Shown: positions 44,432 through 53,135 of the stretch, one piece after another | Numbering within the stretch: the stretch's first letter is position 1 | Layout: each line of letters starts with the position of its first letter | Source of the DNA: Streptomyces sp. NRRL S-350 | GTDB taxonomy: Bacteria; Actinomycetota; Actinomycetes; Streptomycetales; Streptomycetaceae | Assembly (NCBI RefSeq): GCF_000719705.1 | Contig: NZ_JOHO01000029.1 | Location: 1-64,000 of the forward strand | Direction: 5' to 3' | DNA length: 64,000 nucleotides | Made by a program: the position numbers and the translations under genes | Notes under the pieces: generated by a model | Database searches by the model: none | What the model saw: only the letters and a program-made list of their open reading frames with translations | What the model was told of the DNA's origin: nothing

Positions 44432-45363
44432 CCACCGCGACCCAGCACGAGGTGCAGACCGACACCCCGTTCGCACTGTCCCACCTGGACGTGCTGGAAG
44501 CCGAGTCGGTGCACATCTTCCGCGAGGTCGCGGGGGAGTTCGAGCGCCCGGTGATCCTCTTCTCCGGCGGCAAGGACTCCATCCTCATGCTGCACCTGGC
44601 GCTCAAGGCCTTCCACCCCGCGCCGGTCCCCTTCTCGCTGCTGCACGTCGACACCGGGCACAACTTCCCCGAGGTCATCGCCTACCGCGACCGCGTCGTC
44701 GCGCAGCACAACCTGCGCCTGCACGTCGCCCACGTCCAGGACTTCATCGACCGCGGCGTGCTGCGCGAACGCCCGGACGGCACCCGCAACCCCCTGCAGA
44801 CCGTGCCGCTGCTGGACGCCATCGAGAAGGGCCGCTTCGACGCGGTGTTCGGCGGCGGCCGGCGCGACGAGGAGAAGGCCCGCGCCAAGGAGCGCGTCTT
44901 CTCCCTGCGCGACGAGTTCGGCGCCTGGGATCCGCGCCGCCAGCGCCCCGAGCTGTGGTCGCTCTACAACGGCCGGCACGCCGTCGGCGAGCACGTGCGC
45001 GTCTTCCCGCTGTCCAACTGGACCGAGCTCGACGTCTGGCAGTACATCGAGCGCGAGGGCATCGAGCTGCCCGGGATCTACTACGCCCACGAACGCGACG
45101 TCTTCTCGCGCGACGGCATGTGGCTGACCGCCGGCCAGTGGGGCGGCCCCAAGGACACCGAGCCCGTCGAGCGGAGGCTGATCCGCTACCGCACCGTCGG
45201 CGACATGTCCTGCACCGGCGCCGTCGACTCCGACGCCACCACCATCCGGGCCGTGATCGCCGAGATCGCCGCCAGCCGCCTCACCGAGCGCGGCGCCACC
45301 CGCGCCGACGACAAGCTGACCGAGGCCGCGATGGAAGACCGCAAGCGCGAGGGGTACTTCTAA
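44428..45363 (+). CDS. cysD: Sulfate adenylyltransferase subunit 2
   Basis: A 311-residue PP-loop enzyme that, with CysN, makes APS from ATP and sulfate. The PP-loop is LFSGGKDSI; further family features are HVDTGHNFPEVI, FGGGRRDEEKARAKER and the C-terminal DRKREGYF. The ATG overlaps the cysC stop (ATGA). cysN begins 3 bp after its stop. Confidence 0.96.
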   Translation: MTTATQHEVQTDTPFALSHLDVLEAESVHIFREVAGEFERPVILFSGGKDSILMLHLALKAFHPAPVPFSLLHVDTGHNFPEVIAYRDRVVAQHNLRLHVAHVQDFIDRGVLRERPDGTRNPLQTVPLLDAIEKGRFDAVFGGGRRDEEKARAKERVFSLRDEFGAWDPRRQRPELWSLYNGRHAVGEHVRVFPLSNWTELDVWQYIEREGIELPGIYYAHERDVFSRDGMWLTAGQWGGPKDTEPVERRLIRYRTVGDMSCTGAVDSDATTIRAVIAEIAASRLTERGATRADDKLTEAAMEDRKREGYF

Positions 45364-45365
45364 CC

Positions 45366-46727
45366 ATGACCAGCACCGCCCAGGCCCGCACCACCCAGAC
45401 GGGCACCGCCACCTCGCTGCTGCGCTTCGCCACCGCCGGCTCCGTGGACGACGGCAAGTCCACGCTCGTCGGCCGGCTGCTGCACGATTCCAAGTCGGTG
45501 CTCTCCGACCAGCTGGAGGCCGTCGAGCACGCCTCCCGCAACCGCGGCCAGGAGGCGCCGGACCTCGCGCTGCTCACCGACGGCCTGCGCGCCGAGCGCG
45601 AGCAGGGCATCACCATCGACGTCGCCTACCGCTACTTCGCCACCCCCCGGCGGCGGTTCATCCTCGCCGACACCCCCGGGCACGTGCAGTACACCCGCAA
45701 CATGGTGACCGGCGCCTCCACCGCCGAACTCGCCGTCGTCCTGGTCGACGCCCGCAACGGCGTCGTCGAGCAGACCCGCCGGCACGCCGCCGTCGCCGCC
45801 CTCCTGCGCGTGCCCCACGTCGTCCTCGCCGTCAACAAGATGGACCTGGTCGACTACGCGGAGCCCGTCTTCGCCGCCATCGCCGAGGAGTTCACCGCCT
45901 ACGCCGCCTCCCTCGGCGTGCGCGACGTGCTCGCCGTCCCGCTCTCCGCCCTCGCCGGCGACAACGTCGTCGAGCCCTCCGCGCACATGGACTGGTACGG
46001 CGGCCCGACCCTGCTGGAACACCTGGAGACCGTCCCGGTCGGCAGCGACCCCAGCGCCGAACCGGCCCGCTTCCCCGTCCAGTACGTGATCCGCCCCCAG
46101 ACCGGCGACCATCCCGACTACCGGGGCTACGCTGGCCAGTTGGCCTCCGGCGTGCTGCGCGTCGGCGACCGCGTCACCGTCCTGCCGTCGGGCCACACCA
46201 CCACCGTCGCCGGCATCGACGCGCTCGGCCGCGAGAGCGACATCGCCTGGGCGCCCCAGTCGGTCACCGTCCGCCTCGCCGACGACCTCGACGTCTCCCG
46301 CGGCGACCTCCTCGCCGCCGGCCCGGCCCCCGCGCCCACCAAGGACATCGAGGCCACCGTCAGCCACCTCAACGAGCGCCCCCTGCGCGCCGGCGACAAG
46401 GTGCTGCTCAAGCACACCACCCGCACCGTGCGCGCGGTCGTCAAGGAGATCTCCTACCGCATCGCCCTGCCGACCAAGGCGGGCGACACCCTCGAACAGC
46501 GCTCCGGCGCCGACGGCCTGAACGTCAACGACCTCGGCCACGTGGTGCTGCGCACCGCCGAACCGCTGGCCCTCGACGCCTACTCCGACAACCGCCGCAC
46601 CGGATCGTTCCTGCTGATCGACCCGGCCGACGGCGCCACCCTCACCGCCGGCATGGCGGGCGAGGCCTTCGAAACCGTACGCTCCACCACCGACACGACT
46701 TCCGGCGACGGGGAGGACTGGGTCTGA
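45366..46727 (+). CDS. cysN: Sulfate adenylyltransferase subunit 1 (GTPase)
   Basis: A 453-residue elongation-factor-like GTPase whose GTP hydrolysis drives APS formation by CysD. G motifs: G1 AGSVDDGKST, G3 ADTPGHVQYTRNM, G4 NKMDLVDY. EF-Tu-like beta-barrel domains follow. ATG at 45366. A further short ORF starts at its stop as TGATG. Confidence 0.96.
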   Translation: MTSTAQARTTQTGTATSLLRFATAGSVDDGKSTLVGRLLHDSKSVLSDQLEAVEHASRNRGQEAPDLALLTDGLRAEREQGITIDVAYRYFATPRRRFILADTPGHVQYTRNMVTGASTAELAVVLVDARNGVVEQTRRHAAVAALLRVPHVVLAVNKMDLVDYAEPVFAAIAEEFTAYAASLGVRDVLAVPLSALAGDNVVEPSAHMDWYGGPTLLEHLETVPVGSDPSAEPARFPVQYVIRPQTGDHPDYRGYAGQLASGVLRVGDRVTVLPSGHTTTVAGIDALGRESDIAWAPQSVTVRLADDLDVSRGDLLAAGPAPAPTKDIEATVSHLNERPLRAGDKVLLKHTTRTVRAVVKEISYRIALPTKAGDTLEQRSGADGLNVNDLGHVVLRTAEPLALDAYSDNRRTGSFLLIDPADGATLTAGMAGEAFETVRSTTDTTSGDGEDWV

Positions 46728-46837
46728 TGCCCAGCGAGGCGTTCTCGGACATGGACAAGGAAGGCGGGCGCATCGGCAGCGGCGCCCTCGGCAGCGGCCA
46801 GGGCGGTCTGACCCGATGTGCGGGCCCGCAGAGCTGA
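46727..46837 (+). CDS. Possible 36-residue leader ORF after cysN
   Basis: An ORF starting ATG at 46727, overlapping the cysN stop (TGATG). It encodes MPSEAFSDMDKEG, a Gly/Ser-rich middle, and ends LTRCAGPQS with one Cys codon near its end. A strong hairpin begins 13 bp after its stop. It may be a cysteine-sensing leader for the transporter genes or noncoding; no family is recognised. Confidence 0.35.
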   Translation: MPSEAFSDMDKEGGRIGSGALGSGQGGLTRCAGPQS

Positions 46838-46849
46838 GTCACGCCCCTC

Positions 46850-46870
46850 GGCCGCCCCGACGGGGCGGCC
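46850..46870. terminator. Hairpin between cysN and the sulfonate transporter genes
   Basis: GGCCGCCCC-GAC-GGGGCGGCC, a 9-bp perfect stem with a 3-nt loop, 54 bp before the next gene. It may attenuate read-through from cysN. Confidence 0.6.
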
Positions 46871-46923
46871 ACCATGCCCCCGAGACCGCCTCCTGACGGC
46901 CCGTCCACGAACAGGACCCCACC

Positions 46924-48099
46924 ATGGCTCCGCACCAGGCATCCCCGCACAGCCCGTCCCCCCATGGGCACGCCCGCCCCAACGCCGGCCGGATCAGACG
47001 CTCCGCTGCCGCCGCCGCGGCCGGTCTGACCGCCGTCGCCCTGCTGTCCGCCTGCAGCTACGGCTCCAAGGCCGACAGGTCCTCCGACCGCAAGGCCGAC
47101 ACCGCGGCTGTCGCCGGGGCTTCCGGTGTGAAGCTCTCCGCGGACACCGTGAAGATCGGCTACTTCGCCAACCTCACCCACGGCACCCCGCTGGTCGGCC
47201 TCCAGGAAGGCATCTTCCAGAAGGAGTTGGGCGCCACCCAGGTCAAGACGCAGGTCTTCAACGCGGGCCCGGCGGAGATCGAGGCCCTCAACGCCGGCTC
47301 GATCGACATCGGCTGGATCGGCCCCTCCCCCGCCATCAACGGCTACACCAAGTCCGACGGCAAGTCGCTGAAGGTCATCGGCGGTTCGGCCTCCGGCGGC
47401 GTGAAGCTCGTGGTCAACCCGGACAAGGTCTCCTCCCTGGACGACCTCAGGGGCAAGAAGATCGCCACCCCGCAGCTGGGCAACACCCAGGACGTGGCAC
47501 TGCTCAACTACCTCGCGGGCAAGGGCTACAAGGTCGACGCCGCCTCCGGCGCCGGGGACGTCTCGGTGGTGCGCACCGACAACAAGGTCACCCCGGACGC
47601 CTACCGGTCCGGTTCCGTCGACGGCGCGTGGGTGCCCGAGCCGACCGCCTCCAAGCTGGTCACGCTCGGCGCGAAGGTCCTGCTCAACGAGAAGGACGTC
47701 TGGCCGGACAAGAAGTTCGTGATCACCAACATCATCGTCTCGCAGAAGTTCCTCAAGGAGCACCCGGACGTGGTAGAGGCCGTGCTGCGCGGCTCGGTGA
47801 AGACCAACGCCTTCATCAAGGCCGACCCGGCCAAGGCCAAGGCCGACGCCAACGAGGCCATCCGGAAGGAGGCCGGCAACGCCCTGGAGCCGGCCGTCCT
47901 CGACCCGGCCTGGCAGGACATCGACTTCCTGGACGACCCGCTGGCGAACACCCTGCAGGCCGAGGCCGACCACGCCGTCACCGCCGGGCTCCTCAAGAAG
48001 CCCAACCTGACCGGCATCTACGACCTCACCCTGCTGAACAAGGTCCTCGCGGCCCAGGGCCTGCCCGCCGTGGCCGACGCCGGGCTCGGCGCCGAGTAG
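46924..48099 (+). CDS. ssuA: Alkanesulfonate-type ABC transporter substrate-binding lipoprotein
   Basis: A 391-residue extracytoplasmic binding protein. A long N-terminus with an Arg-rich segment and hydrophobic helix ends in the lipobox LLSAC (residues about 40-44). The mature part is of the NMT1/SsuA type: VKIGYFANLTHGTPL, NAGPAEIEALNAGSIDIGWIGPSP, KKIATPQLGNTQDVALL, WVPEPTASKL. It should bind sulfonates or sulfate esters, judged from the sulfur genes around it; taurine or nitrate binding cannot be excluded. AGGA precedes ATG 46924. Confidence 0.88.
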   Translation: MAPHQASPHSPSPHGHARPNAGRIRRSAAAAAAGLTAVALLSACSYGSKADRSSDRKADTAAVAGASGVKLSADTVKIGYFANLTHGTPLVGLQEGIFQKELGATQVKTQVFNAGPAEIEALNAGSIDIGWIGPSPAINGYTKSDGKSLKVIGGSASGGVKLVVNPDKVSSLDDLRGKKIATPQLGNTQDVALLNYLAGKGYKVDAASGAGDVSVVRTDNKVTPDAYRSGSVDGAWVPEPTASKLVTLGAKVLLNEKDVWPDKKFVITNIIVSQKFLKEHPDVVEAVLRGSVKTNAFIKADPAKAKADANEAIRKEAGNALEPAVLDPAWQDIDFLDDPLANTLQAEADHAVTAGLLKKPNLTGIYDLTLLNKVLAAQGLPAVADAGLGAE

Positions 48100-48271
48100 C
48101 GCCACCGCCCCTCCGGCTCCGCGGTCCGGCCGCCGCCCGCCCGGTCGATCCCCGATCGATGCCCACCGGGACGGGCGGGGCCGGGCCCCGGCCCCAGCTC
48201 AGAGTCCTTCCCCTCCCTGCCCGCCGACGAGCGGGAAGGGGCCCACGACCACTCACGCAGGAGGTGGCCGG

Positions 48272-49072
48272 ATGACCCCGGCACTGACCACCGAGGCCGG
48301 CACCCCCGTCGTCGACGCCGCCGGCACGCCCGCCGTCCGGATCTCGCACGTGCACAAGTCCTTCGGCCGCCCGGGCGCGCACACCCACGTCCTGGACGAC
48401 ATCACCCTCGACGTCGCGCCCGGCGAGTTCGTCACCCTGCTCGGCGCCTCCGGCTGCGGCAAGTCCACCCTGCTCAACCTGGTCGCCGGCCTGGACGAGC
48501 CCAGCCGCGGCACCATCGAGGTGTCCGGCGGGCGGCCCGCCCTGATGTTCCAGGAACACGCGCTGTTCCCCTGGCTCACCGCCGGCAGGAACATCGAACT
48601 CGCCCTCAAGCTCGCCGGTGTCCCCCGCCCCGAACGCCGCGCCGAGGCCGAGCGCCTGCTCGAACTCGTCCGCCTCGACGGCGCCCACGCCAAGCGGGTG
48701 CACGAGCTGTCCGGCGGCATGCGCCAGCGCGTCGCCATGGCCCGCGCCCTCGCCCAGGGCAGCAAGGTCCTCCTGATGGACGAACCGTTCGCCGCCCTCG
48801 ACGCCATCACCCGCGACGTCCTCCACGACGAGATCACCCGTATCTGGGCCGAACGGCAACTCTCCGTCCTCTTCGTCACCCACAACGTGCGCGAAGCCGT
48901 CCGCCTCGCCCAGCGCGTCGTCCTGCTCTCCTCCCGCCCCGGCCGCATCGCCCGCCAATGGCACATCGACCTGCCGCAGCCGCGCCGCATCGAGTCCACC
49001 GGCGTCGCCGACCTGTCCATCGAGATCACCGAAGAACTGCGTGGGGAGATCCGCCGCCATGGCCAGCACTGA
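48272..49072 (+). CDS. ssuB: Sulfonate ABC transporter ATP-binding protein
   Basis: A 266-residue ABC ATPase powering import. Walker A GASGCGKST, Q-loop MFQEHALFPW, signature LSGGMRQRVAMARAL, Walker B VLLMDEPFAALD, H-loop VTHNVREA. GGAGG lies 7 nt before ATG 48272. It overlaps the permease gene by 14 bp. The 172 bp before it includes hairpin-forming sequence (CCTTCCC...GGGAAGG) that may lower expression relative to the binding protein. Confidence 0.93.
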   Translation: MTPALTTEAGTPVVDAAGTPAVRISHVHKSFGRPGAHTHVLDDITLDVAPGEFVTLLGASGCGKSTLLNLVAGLDEPSRGTIEVSGGRPALMFQEHALFPWLTAGRNIELALKLAGVPRPERRAEAERLLELVRLDGAHAKRVHELSGGMRQRVAMARALAQGSKVLLMDEPFAALDAITRDVLHDEITRIWAERQLSVLFVTHNVREAVRLAQRVVLLSSRPGRIARQWHIDLPQPRRIESTGVADLSIEITEELRGEIRRHGQH

Positions 49073-49952
49073 CACCACCCTCACCAGGAGCGGCGGCGAC
49101 ACCGCCGACGTCGGCGCCGGCCTCGACGCCCTCGACACCGTCACCGCCCCGCACCGCTCCCTCGGCGAAGCACTGCGCAAGAAGGCCCTGCCGCCGCTGA
49201 TCGGCGTCCTGGTGGTGCTCGCGCTCTGGCAGGGCGCCTACAGCCTGCACCTCACGTCCTCCTACAAACTGCCCAGCCCCGCCGACGTGTGGCACTCCGC
49301 ACAGGACCTCTGGTACCAGGGCACCCTGTTCTCGATCATCTGGACCAGCGTCTGGCGCGGCCTGTCCGGCTTCCTGCTCGCCGTCGCCATCGGCACCCCC
49401 GTCGGACTGGTCGTCGCCCGCATCCGACCCGTGCGCACCGCCATCGGCCCCGTGCTGCAGGGCCTGCAGTCACTGCCCTCGGTCGCCTGGGTGCCGGCCG
49501 CCGTCATCTGGCTCGGCATCAACGACTCGATGATGTACGCGGTGATCCTGCTCGGCGCCGTCCCCTCCATCGCCAACGGGCTCGTCGCCGGCATCGACCA
49601 GGTGCCACCGCTGTTCCTGCGCGCCGGACGCACCATCGGCGCCACCGGTCTCACCGGCGCCCGCCACGTCCTCATCCCGGCGGCGCTGCCCGGCTACCTC
49701 GCCGGGCTCAAGCAGGGCTGGGCGTTCTCCTGGCGCTCCCTCATGGCCGCCGAACTCGTCGCCTCCTCCCCCGACCTCGGCCGGGGCCTCGGCCGCTACC
49801 TGGAGGACCAGCGCGAGTTCTCCGACATGTCCGGCGTCCTGCTCGGCATCATCCTCATCCTCTTCGTCGGCATCGCCATCGAGCTGCTCGTCTTCACCCC
49901 GGTCGAACGCCGGGTCCTGCGCAACCGCGGCCTGCTGGCCACCGGCAAGTGA
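49059..49952 (+). CDS. ssuC: Sulfonate ABC transporter permease
   Basis: A 297-residue inner-membrane permease with about six helices (residues 50-290). The ABC-contact loop is AGRTIGATGLTGARHVLIPAALPGY by parts (EAA-like motif). FSWRSLMAAELVASSPDLGRGLG is typical of the SsuC/TauC/NrtB group. ATG at 49059, with GGGGAGA upstream inside ssuB. Confidence 0.92.
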   Translation: MASTDTTLTRSGGDTADVGAGLDALDTVTAPHRSLGEALRKKALPPLIGVLVVLALWQGAYSLHLTSSYKLPSPADVWHSAQDLWYQGTLFSIIWTSVWRGLSGFLLAVAIGTPVGLVVARIRPVRTAIGPVLQGLQSLPSVAWVPAAVIWLGINDSMMYAVILLGAVPSIANGLVAGIDQVPPLFLRAGRTIGATGLTGARHVLIPAALPGYLAGLKQGWAFSWRSLMAAELVASSPDLGRGLGRYLEDQREFSDMSGVLLGIILILFVGIAIELLVFTPVERRVLRNRGLLATGK

Positions 49953-49962
49953 GGCAGCACTG

Positions 49963-50691
49963 ATGCCCGCCCTCCTCCTCATCGCCCACGGCAGCCGCGA
50001 CCCGCGGCACGCCGCGACCGTGGCCGCGCTCGTCGAGGAGGTGCGGGCCCAGCGGCCCGGCACCGAGGTCGCCACCGCCTACCTGGACCACTGCGCCCCC
50101 CGGATCCCGCAGGTGGTGGCACGGCTGGCGGACGCGGTGGCCGTGCCGCTGCTGCTCAACCGGGCGTTCCACGCCAAGCACGACATCCCCGCCGCCCTGC
50201 GCGCCGCCGGCTCCCGGCTGCCCGTGGCCGACGTGCTCGGCCCCTCCCCCCTGCTGCTCGCCGCCCTGGACCGCCGCCTCGCCGAGGCCGGGCTGGACGT
50301 CACCTCCCGCGCCGTCCGCGCCCGGACCGGCGTCGTGCTCGCGGCGGCCGGCTCCTCCGACCCGGCCGCCGACGCCGCGACCCGCGCGGCGGCCGCCGAG
50401 TGGCGCCGCACCCGCGGCTGGGCCGCCGTCGAGGTCGCCTACGCCTCCGCCACCGGCCCGCGCGTCCCCGACGCACTCGCGGCCCTGTGTGCGGCCGGCG
50501 CCGGACGGACCGCCGTCGCCCCCTACCTCCTGGCCCCGGGCCTGCTGCCCGACCGCATCGCGGCGGCCTCGGCGGGGGCGGACGTCGTCGCGGACGTCCT
50601 CGGCGCGGCCCCGGAGCTGGCCGCCCTGCTCCTGGCGCGCCACGACGAGGCCCGCCGCACGACACCGGCCCTCCCGGCCCTCACCGCCTGA
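49963..50691 (+). CDS. Sirohydrochlorin chelatase (CbiX/SirB-like)
   Basis: A 242-residue chelatase that inserts iron into sirohydrochlorin to form siroheme, the cofactor of the sulfite reductase in this operon (related enzymes insert cobalt). The N-terminal metal motif LLIAHGSRDPRHA holds the catalytic His, and the half-repeat at about 120-235 echoes it (VVLAAAGSSDPAADA). FLLNRAFHAKHDIP-like sequence (NRAFHAKHDIP) gives another His. It lies 10 bp after ssuC. Confidence 0.9.
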   Translation: MPALLLIAHGSRDPRHAATVAALVEEVRAQRPGTEVATAYLDHCAPRIPQVVARLADAVAVPLLLNRAFHAKHDIPAALRAAGSRLPVADVLGPSPLLLAALDRRLAEAGLDVTSRAVRARTGVVLAAAGSSDPAADAATRAAAAEWRRTRGWAAVEVAYASATGPRVPDALAALCAAGAGRTAVAPYLLAPGLLPDRIAAASAGADVVADVLGAAPELAALLLARHDEARRTTPALPALTA

Positions 50692-50866
50692 GCCGTCGAG
50701 AGGCCTTGCGGTGCCGGTGCCCGGCCACCGCGGCGGTGGTCACGCTGAGCGGCACCGGTGCGTGCGGGTCGGGCACCCATGGCCTCGTCCTCGGTCAGCT
50801 TCATGCGTCTCGGCGTACTCGGCGATCGCTGCGGGTTCCGCGCCGTCGTCCGTCCTCCGCCACCGT

Positions 50867-50900
50867 CACGGCGCGCGCGGACGGGGCCGCGCGCGCCGTG
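50867..50900. terminator. Hairpin between convergent chelatase and lectin genes
   Basis: A perfect 12-bp stem (CACGGCGCGCGC with complement GCGCGCGCCGTG) and a 10-nt loop, 13 bp past the lectin stop on the minus strand. Confidence 0.75.
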
Positions 50901-50913
50901 GGACCGGGGCGGG

Positions 50914-51687
50914 TCAGGCGGGAAGGTTCCACTTCTGGTTGGCGGCGCCGTTGCAGTCCCAGATGCCGAGCTGGTTGCCGTTGGTGGTGGAGAAGCCGAG
51001 GTCGTCCAGGCAGCGGCCGGACTGCGGGTTGAGCAGCGAGCCGTCGGGGCGGGCCTGCCACTGCTGGGCACCCGTGCCGTTGCAGTCCCAGGTCTGCACC
51101 AGGGTGGCGTTGCCGGTGTTGCCACCCGAGACGTCCAGGCACTTGCCGAGGGCGCGGATGGTGCCGTCGGTGCCGATCTTCCACGTCTGGTTGACGTTGC
51201 CCAGGCAGTCCCAGATCTGGGTGGGGGTGCCGTTGGCGGTGCTTCCGCCGCGCACGTCCACGCACTTGTTCACGTAGCCGCTGATCTGGCCGACCGGGCC
51301 CGCCGGGACGGCGGGGCCGGACACGATCCAGGCGGTGGTGGCCATCATCGGCCAGAAGCACCCCGCGGCAGCGCTGGTGTTGCCGGTGACCCAGCCGCTG
51401 CTCGAACCCGAGTAGACGGGGAACCCGTTGCTGTCGACGCCCTGGCAGGAGACCGCGACCCGCCAGGTCTGCATCGGGTCGATGCCCGAACAGGTGCCGA
51501 GGAAGCCGGCGCCGCTTCTGCCGACGGAACAGCTCCCGGCGGCCAGGGCCCCGGTGGCCGGTGCGGCGGAGGGCGCGGACGCGCCGGACGCGGCAGGGGC
51601 GCTCTCGGCGGCGCCGGCGGCCGGCGCGGTGAGCGCGGCGGCACCGGAGAGCAGCGCGGTGGCGAACATGACGGACGTACGGCGCAC
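50914..51687 (-). CDS. Secreted ricin-type beta-trefoil lectin-domain protein
   Basis: A 257-residue secreted protein. A signal peptide (MRRTSVMFATALLSGAAALTAP by parts, cleaved near AGA) is followed by about 90 residues of unknown type with paired Cys (GSCSVGRSGAGFLGTC, AVSCQGVDSN), then a ricin B lectin domain (about 125-257) with three QxW-type repeats (NQTWKI, QQWQ, NQKWN) and sugar-site-like CVDVRGGST, CLDVSGGNT and CLDDLG. It probably binds galactose- or xylan-type sugars. GTG at 51687 has GGAAGGA upstream; ATGs further out lack this. Confidence 0.82.
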   Translation of the reverse strand: MRRTSVMFATALLSGAAALTAPAAGAAESAPAASGASAPSAAPATGALAAGSCSVGRSGAGFLGTCSGIDPMQTWRVAVSCQGVDSNGFPVYSGSSSGWVTGNTSAAAGCFWPMMATTAWIVSGPAVPAGPVGQISGYVNKCVDVRGGSTANGTPTQIWDCLGNVNQTWKIGTDGTIRALGKCLDVSGGNTGNATLVQTWDCNGTGAQQWQARPDGSLLNPQSGRCLDDLGFSTTNGNQLGIWDCNGAANQKWNLPA

Positions 51688-51984
51688 GGGAGGGTCCTTC
51701 CGAGAGGGAATCCGGTCGGCCCGCATGTGAAGCACCGGTGGTGATGGTGCGTTCTTTGTGCGGGCCGCGCGAAAGCCTCGGGCACGCCATGTCCACGGTC
51801 AACGGGTGGGGCGGAGATCACGCCACCGGTCCGTCCACGCACGGAGGGGGTGCGGCACCACGCCGGACCGGCCCGGGCAGGCCGGGCGTGCGGCCGATCC
51901 GGCCGGATCGCGTCCGGCCCGACTCCCCGGGTGAGCGGGAGCCGGGCCGTGACCGGGCCGGCCCGGGGCCGATCCGGCGCAGGA

Positions 51985-53013
51985 TCAGATCCGGCGCAGG
52001 GTGAAGCTGTCCGACGGGTGGCCCGAGATGGCGTCGGCGAGGCCGGCGGAGAGCTGATAGGCGCGGCCCGCCGGGCCCGCGACGAGCGCGGTGGGGGTCG
52101 GGTCGACGGAGGAGCGGACGGCGGTGAGGCGGGCGGTGCGCCAGTGGTCGTCGGAGCGCAGTTCGACCCGGGCATCCCGGCCGGCCCCCGCGAGCGCGTT
52201 GGTGACCCCCGCGACGGAACCGTCCGGGCGGCCGAGCAGGCCGTCCAGGTGGAGCAGGGACGCGGCGCCGCCGGCCACCTCGACCTGCCGCACGGCAGCC
52301 GGGTTCCACAGCGGGACCTGCCACAGCGTGCCGTCGTCCCACTTGCCGATGACCAGGCGGCCCTCGCGCAGGACGATGCCGTTGAGGCCGTACGACCCCG
52401 GGCCGGGGGCCAGGCGCGGGTCGCGCACCAGGACGGAGGCGGTGCCGTCCGGCGCCACCCGGTAGACGACCGGGGCGAAGGAGTCGGTGACGTACGCGGT
52501 GCCGTCCGGGCCCACCGCGATGTCGTTGGCCATGTGGTCGCCGCCGTCGGCGGTGACGGCGGCGAGGTCGGTGTAGAAGAGGCGGCGGCCGGTGTCCAGG
52601 TCGTAGGCGCCGATCCCGGCGATCTTCCCGAAGGTCGCCGGGCTGCTGTGCTCGCCGACGCCGTTGTCGAGGTCGGTGACCAGGACACGGCGGTGGACGG
52701 GGTCGATCCGCAGACCGGCGATCTCGGTCAGCGCCGGGTCCCGCACCAGGGTGCGCACGCTCCCGTCGGTGCCGACGGCGGAGACGGTGCCGTGCCGGAG
52801 CGAGCCGAGCAGGAAGCGGTGGTGCGAGGCGTCCCAGTCGCCCGCCTCGGGCACCAGGGTCGGCGCGTGGCCGGTGATCACGGCCGGGGTCGGGCGGTCG
52901 GTGGCCGCGGCGGCGGGCGAGGCCGCGGGCAGCGCCCCGGCCGTGGCGACCAGGGTGGTGAACGCGGCCGCGGCCAGGGCGCGGCGGAGAGTACGGTGCT
53001 GACGGTTGCTCAT
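51985..53013 (-). CDS. Secreted SMP-30/gluconolactonase-like beta-propeller protein
   Basis: A 342-residue secreted protein. A signal peptide ends near residue 37 (PAASPAAAA). The remainder is a six-bladed propeller of the SMP-30 / NHL type: EAGDWDASHHRFLLGSLRHG, IAGLRIDPVHRRVLVTD, HMANDIAVGPDGTAYVTDSF, LNGIVLREGRLVIGKWD. Family members hydrolyse lactones or bind ligands with a metal; activity here is unknown. GAGGA lies before ATG 53013. It diverges from a regulator gene. Confidence 0.78.
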   Translation of the reverse strand: MSNRQHRTLRRALAAAAFTTLVATAGALPAASPAAAATDRPTPAVITGHAPTLVPEAGDWDASHHRFLLGSLRHGTVSAVGTDGSVRTLVRDPALTEIAGLRIDPVHRRVLVTDLDNGVGEHSSPATFGKIAGIGAYDLDTGRRLFYTDLAAVTADGGDHMANDIAVGPDGTAYVTDSFAPVVYRVAPDGTASVLVRDPRLAPGPGSYGLNGIVLREGRLVIGKWDDGTLWQVPLWNPAAVRQVEVAGGAASLLHLDGLLGRPDGSVAGVTNALAGAGRDARVELRSDDHWRTARLTAVRSSVDPTPTALVAGPAGRAYQLSAGLADAISGHPSDSFTLRRI

Positions 53014-53093
53014 CGGAATTCCTCTGCGCGTGCGATCCGTTGACGTGGTCAAGCCTCGCGCGAACGGGCGGCCCGCAGCAGTGCGTGGGGGTA

Positions 53094-53112
53094 CTGGTAG
53101 TTCGACTACCAG
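53094..53112. promoter_or_regulatory. Palindrome between SMP-30-like and XRE genes
   Basis: CTGGTAG-TTCGA-CTACCAG: two perfect 7-bp arms around 5 bp, 24 bp before the regulator start and 81 bp before the divergent gene. It is the likely binding site of the MmyB-type regulator. Confidence 0.6.
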
Positions 53113-53135
53113 GAAGAACGGGGGACGTGGTGGAC

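Noticed and set aside
46815..46895. Alternative short ORF starting MCGPAELSH after cysN
   Set aside because: It overlaps the hairpin and the other candidate ORF, lacks a ribosome binding site, and has its Cys at the start where stalling would have little use.
48177..48195. GGGGCC/GGCCCC hairpin between ssuA and ssuB as a terminator
   Set aside because: Only a 6-bp GC stem; such short stems occur often by chance at this base composition, so it was not listed separately.
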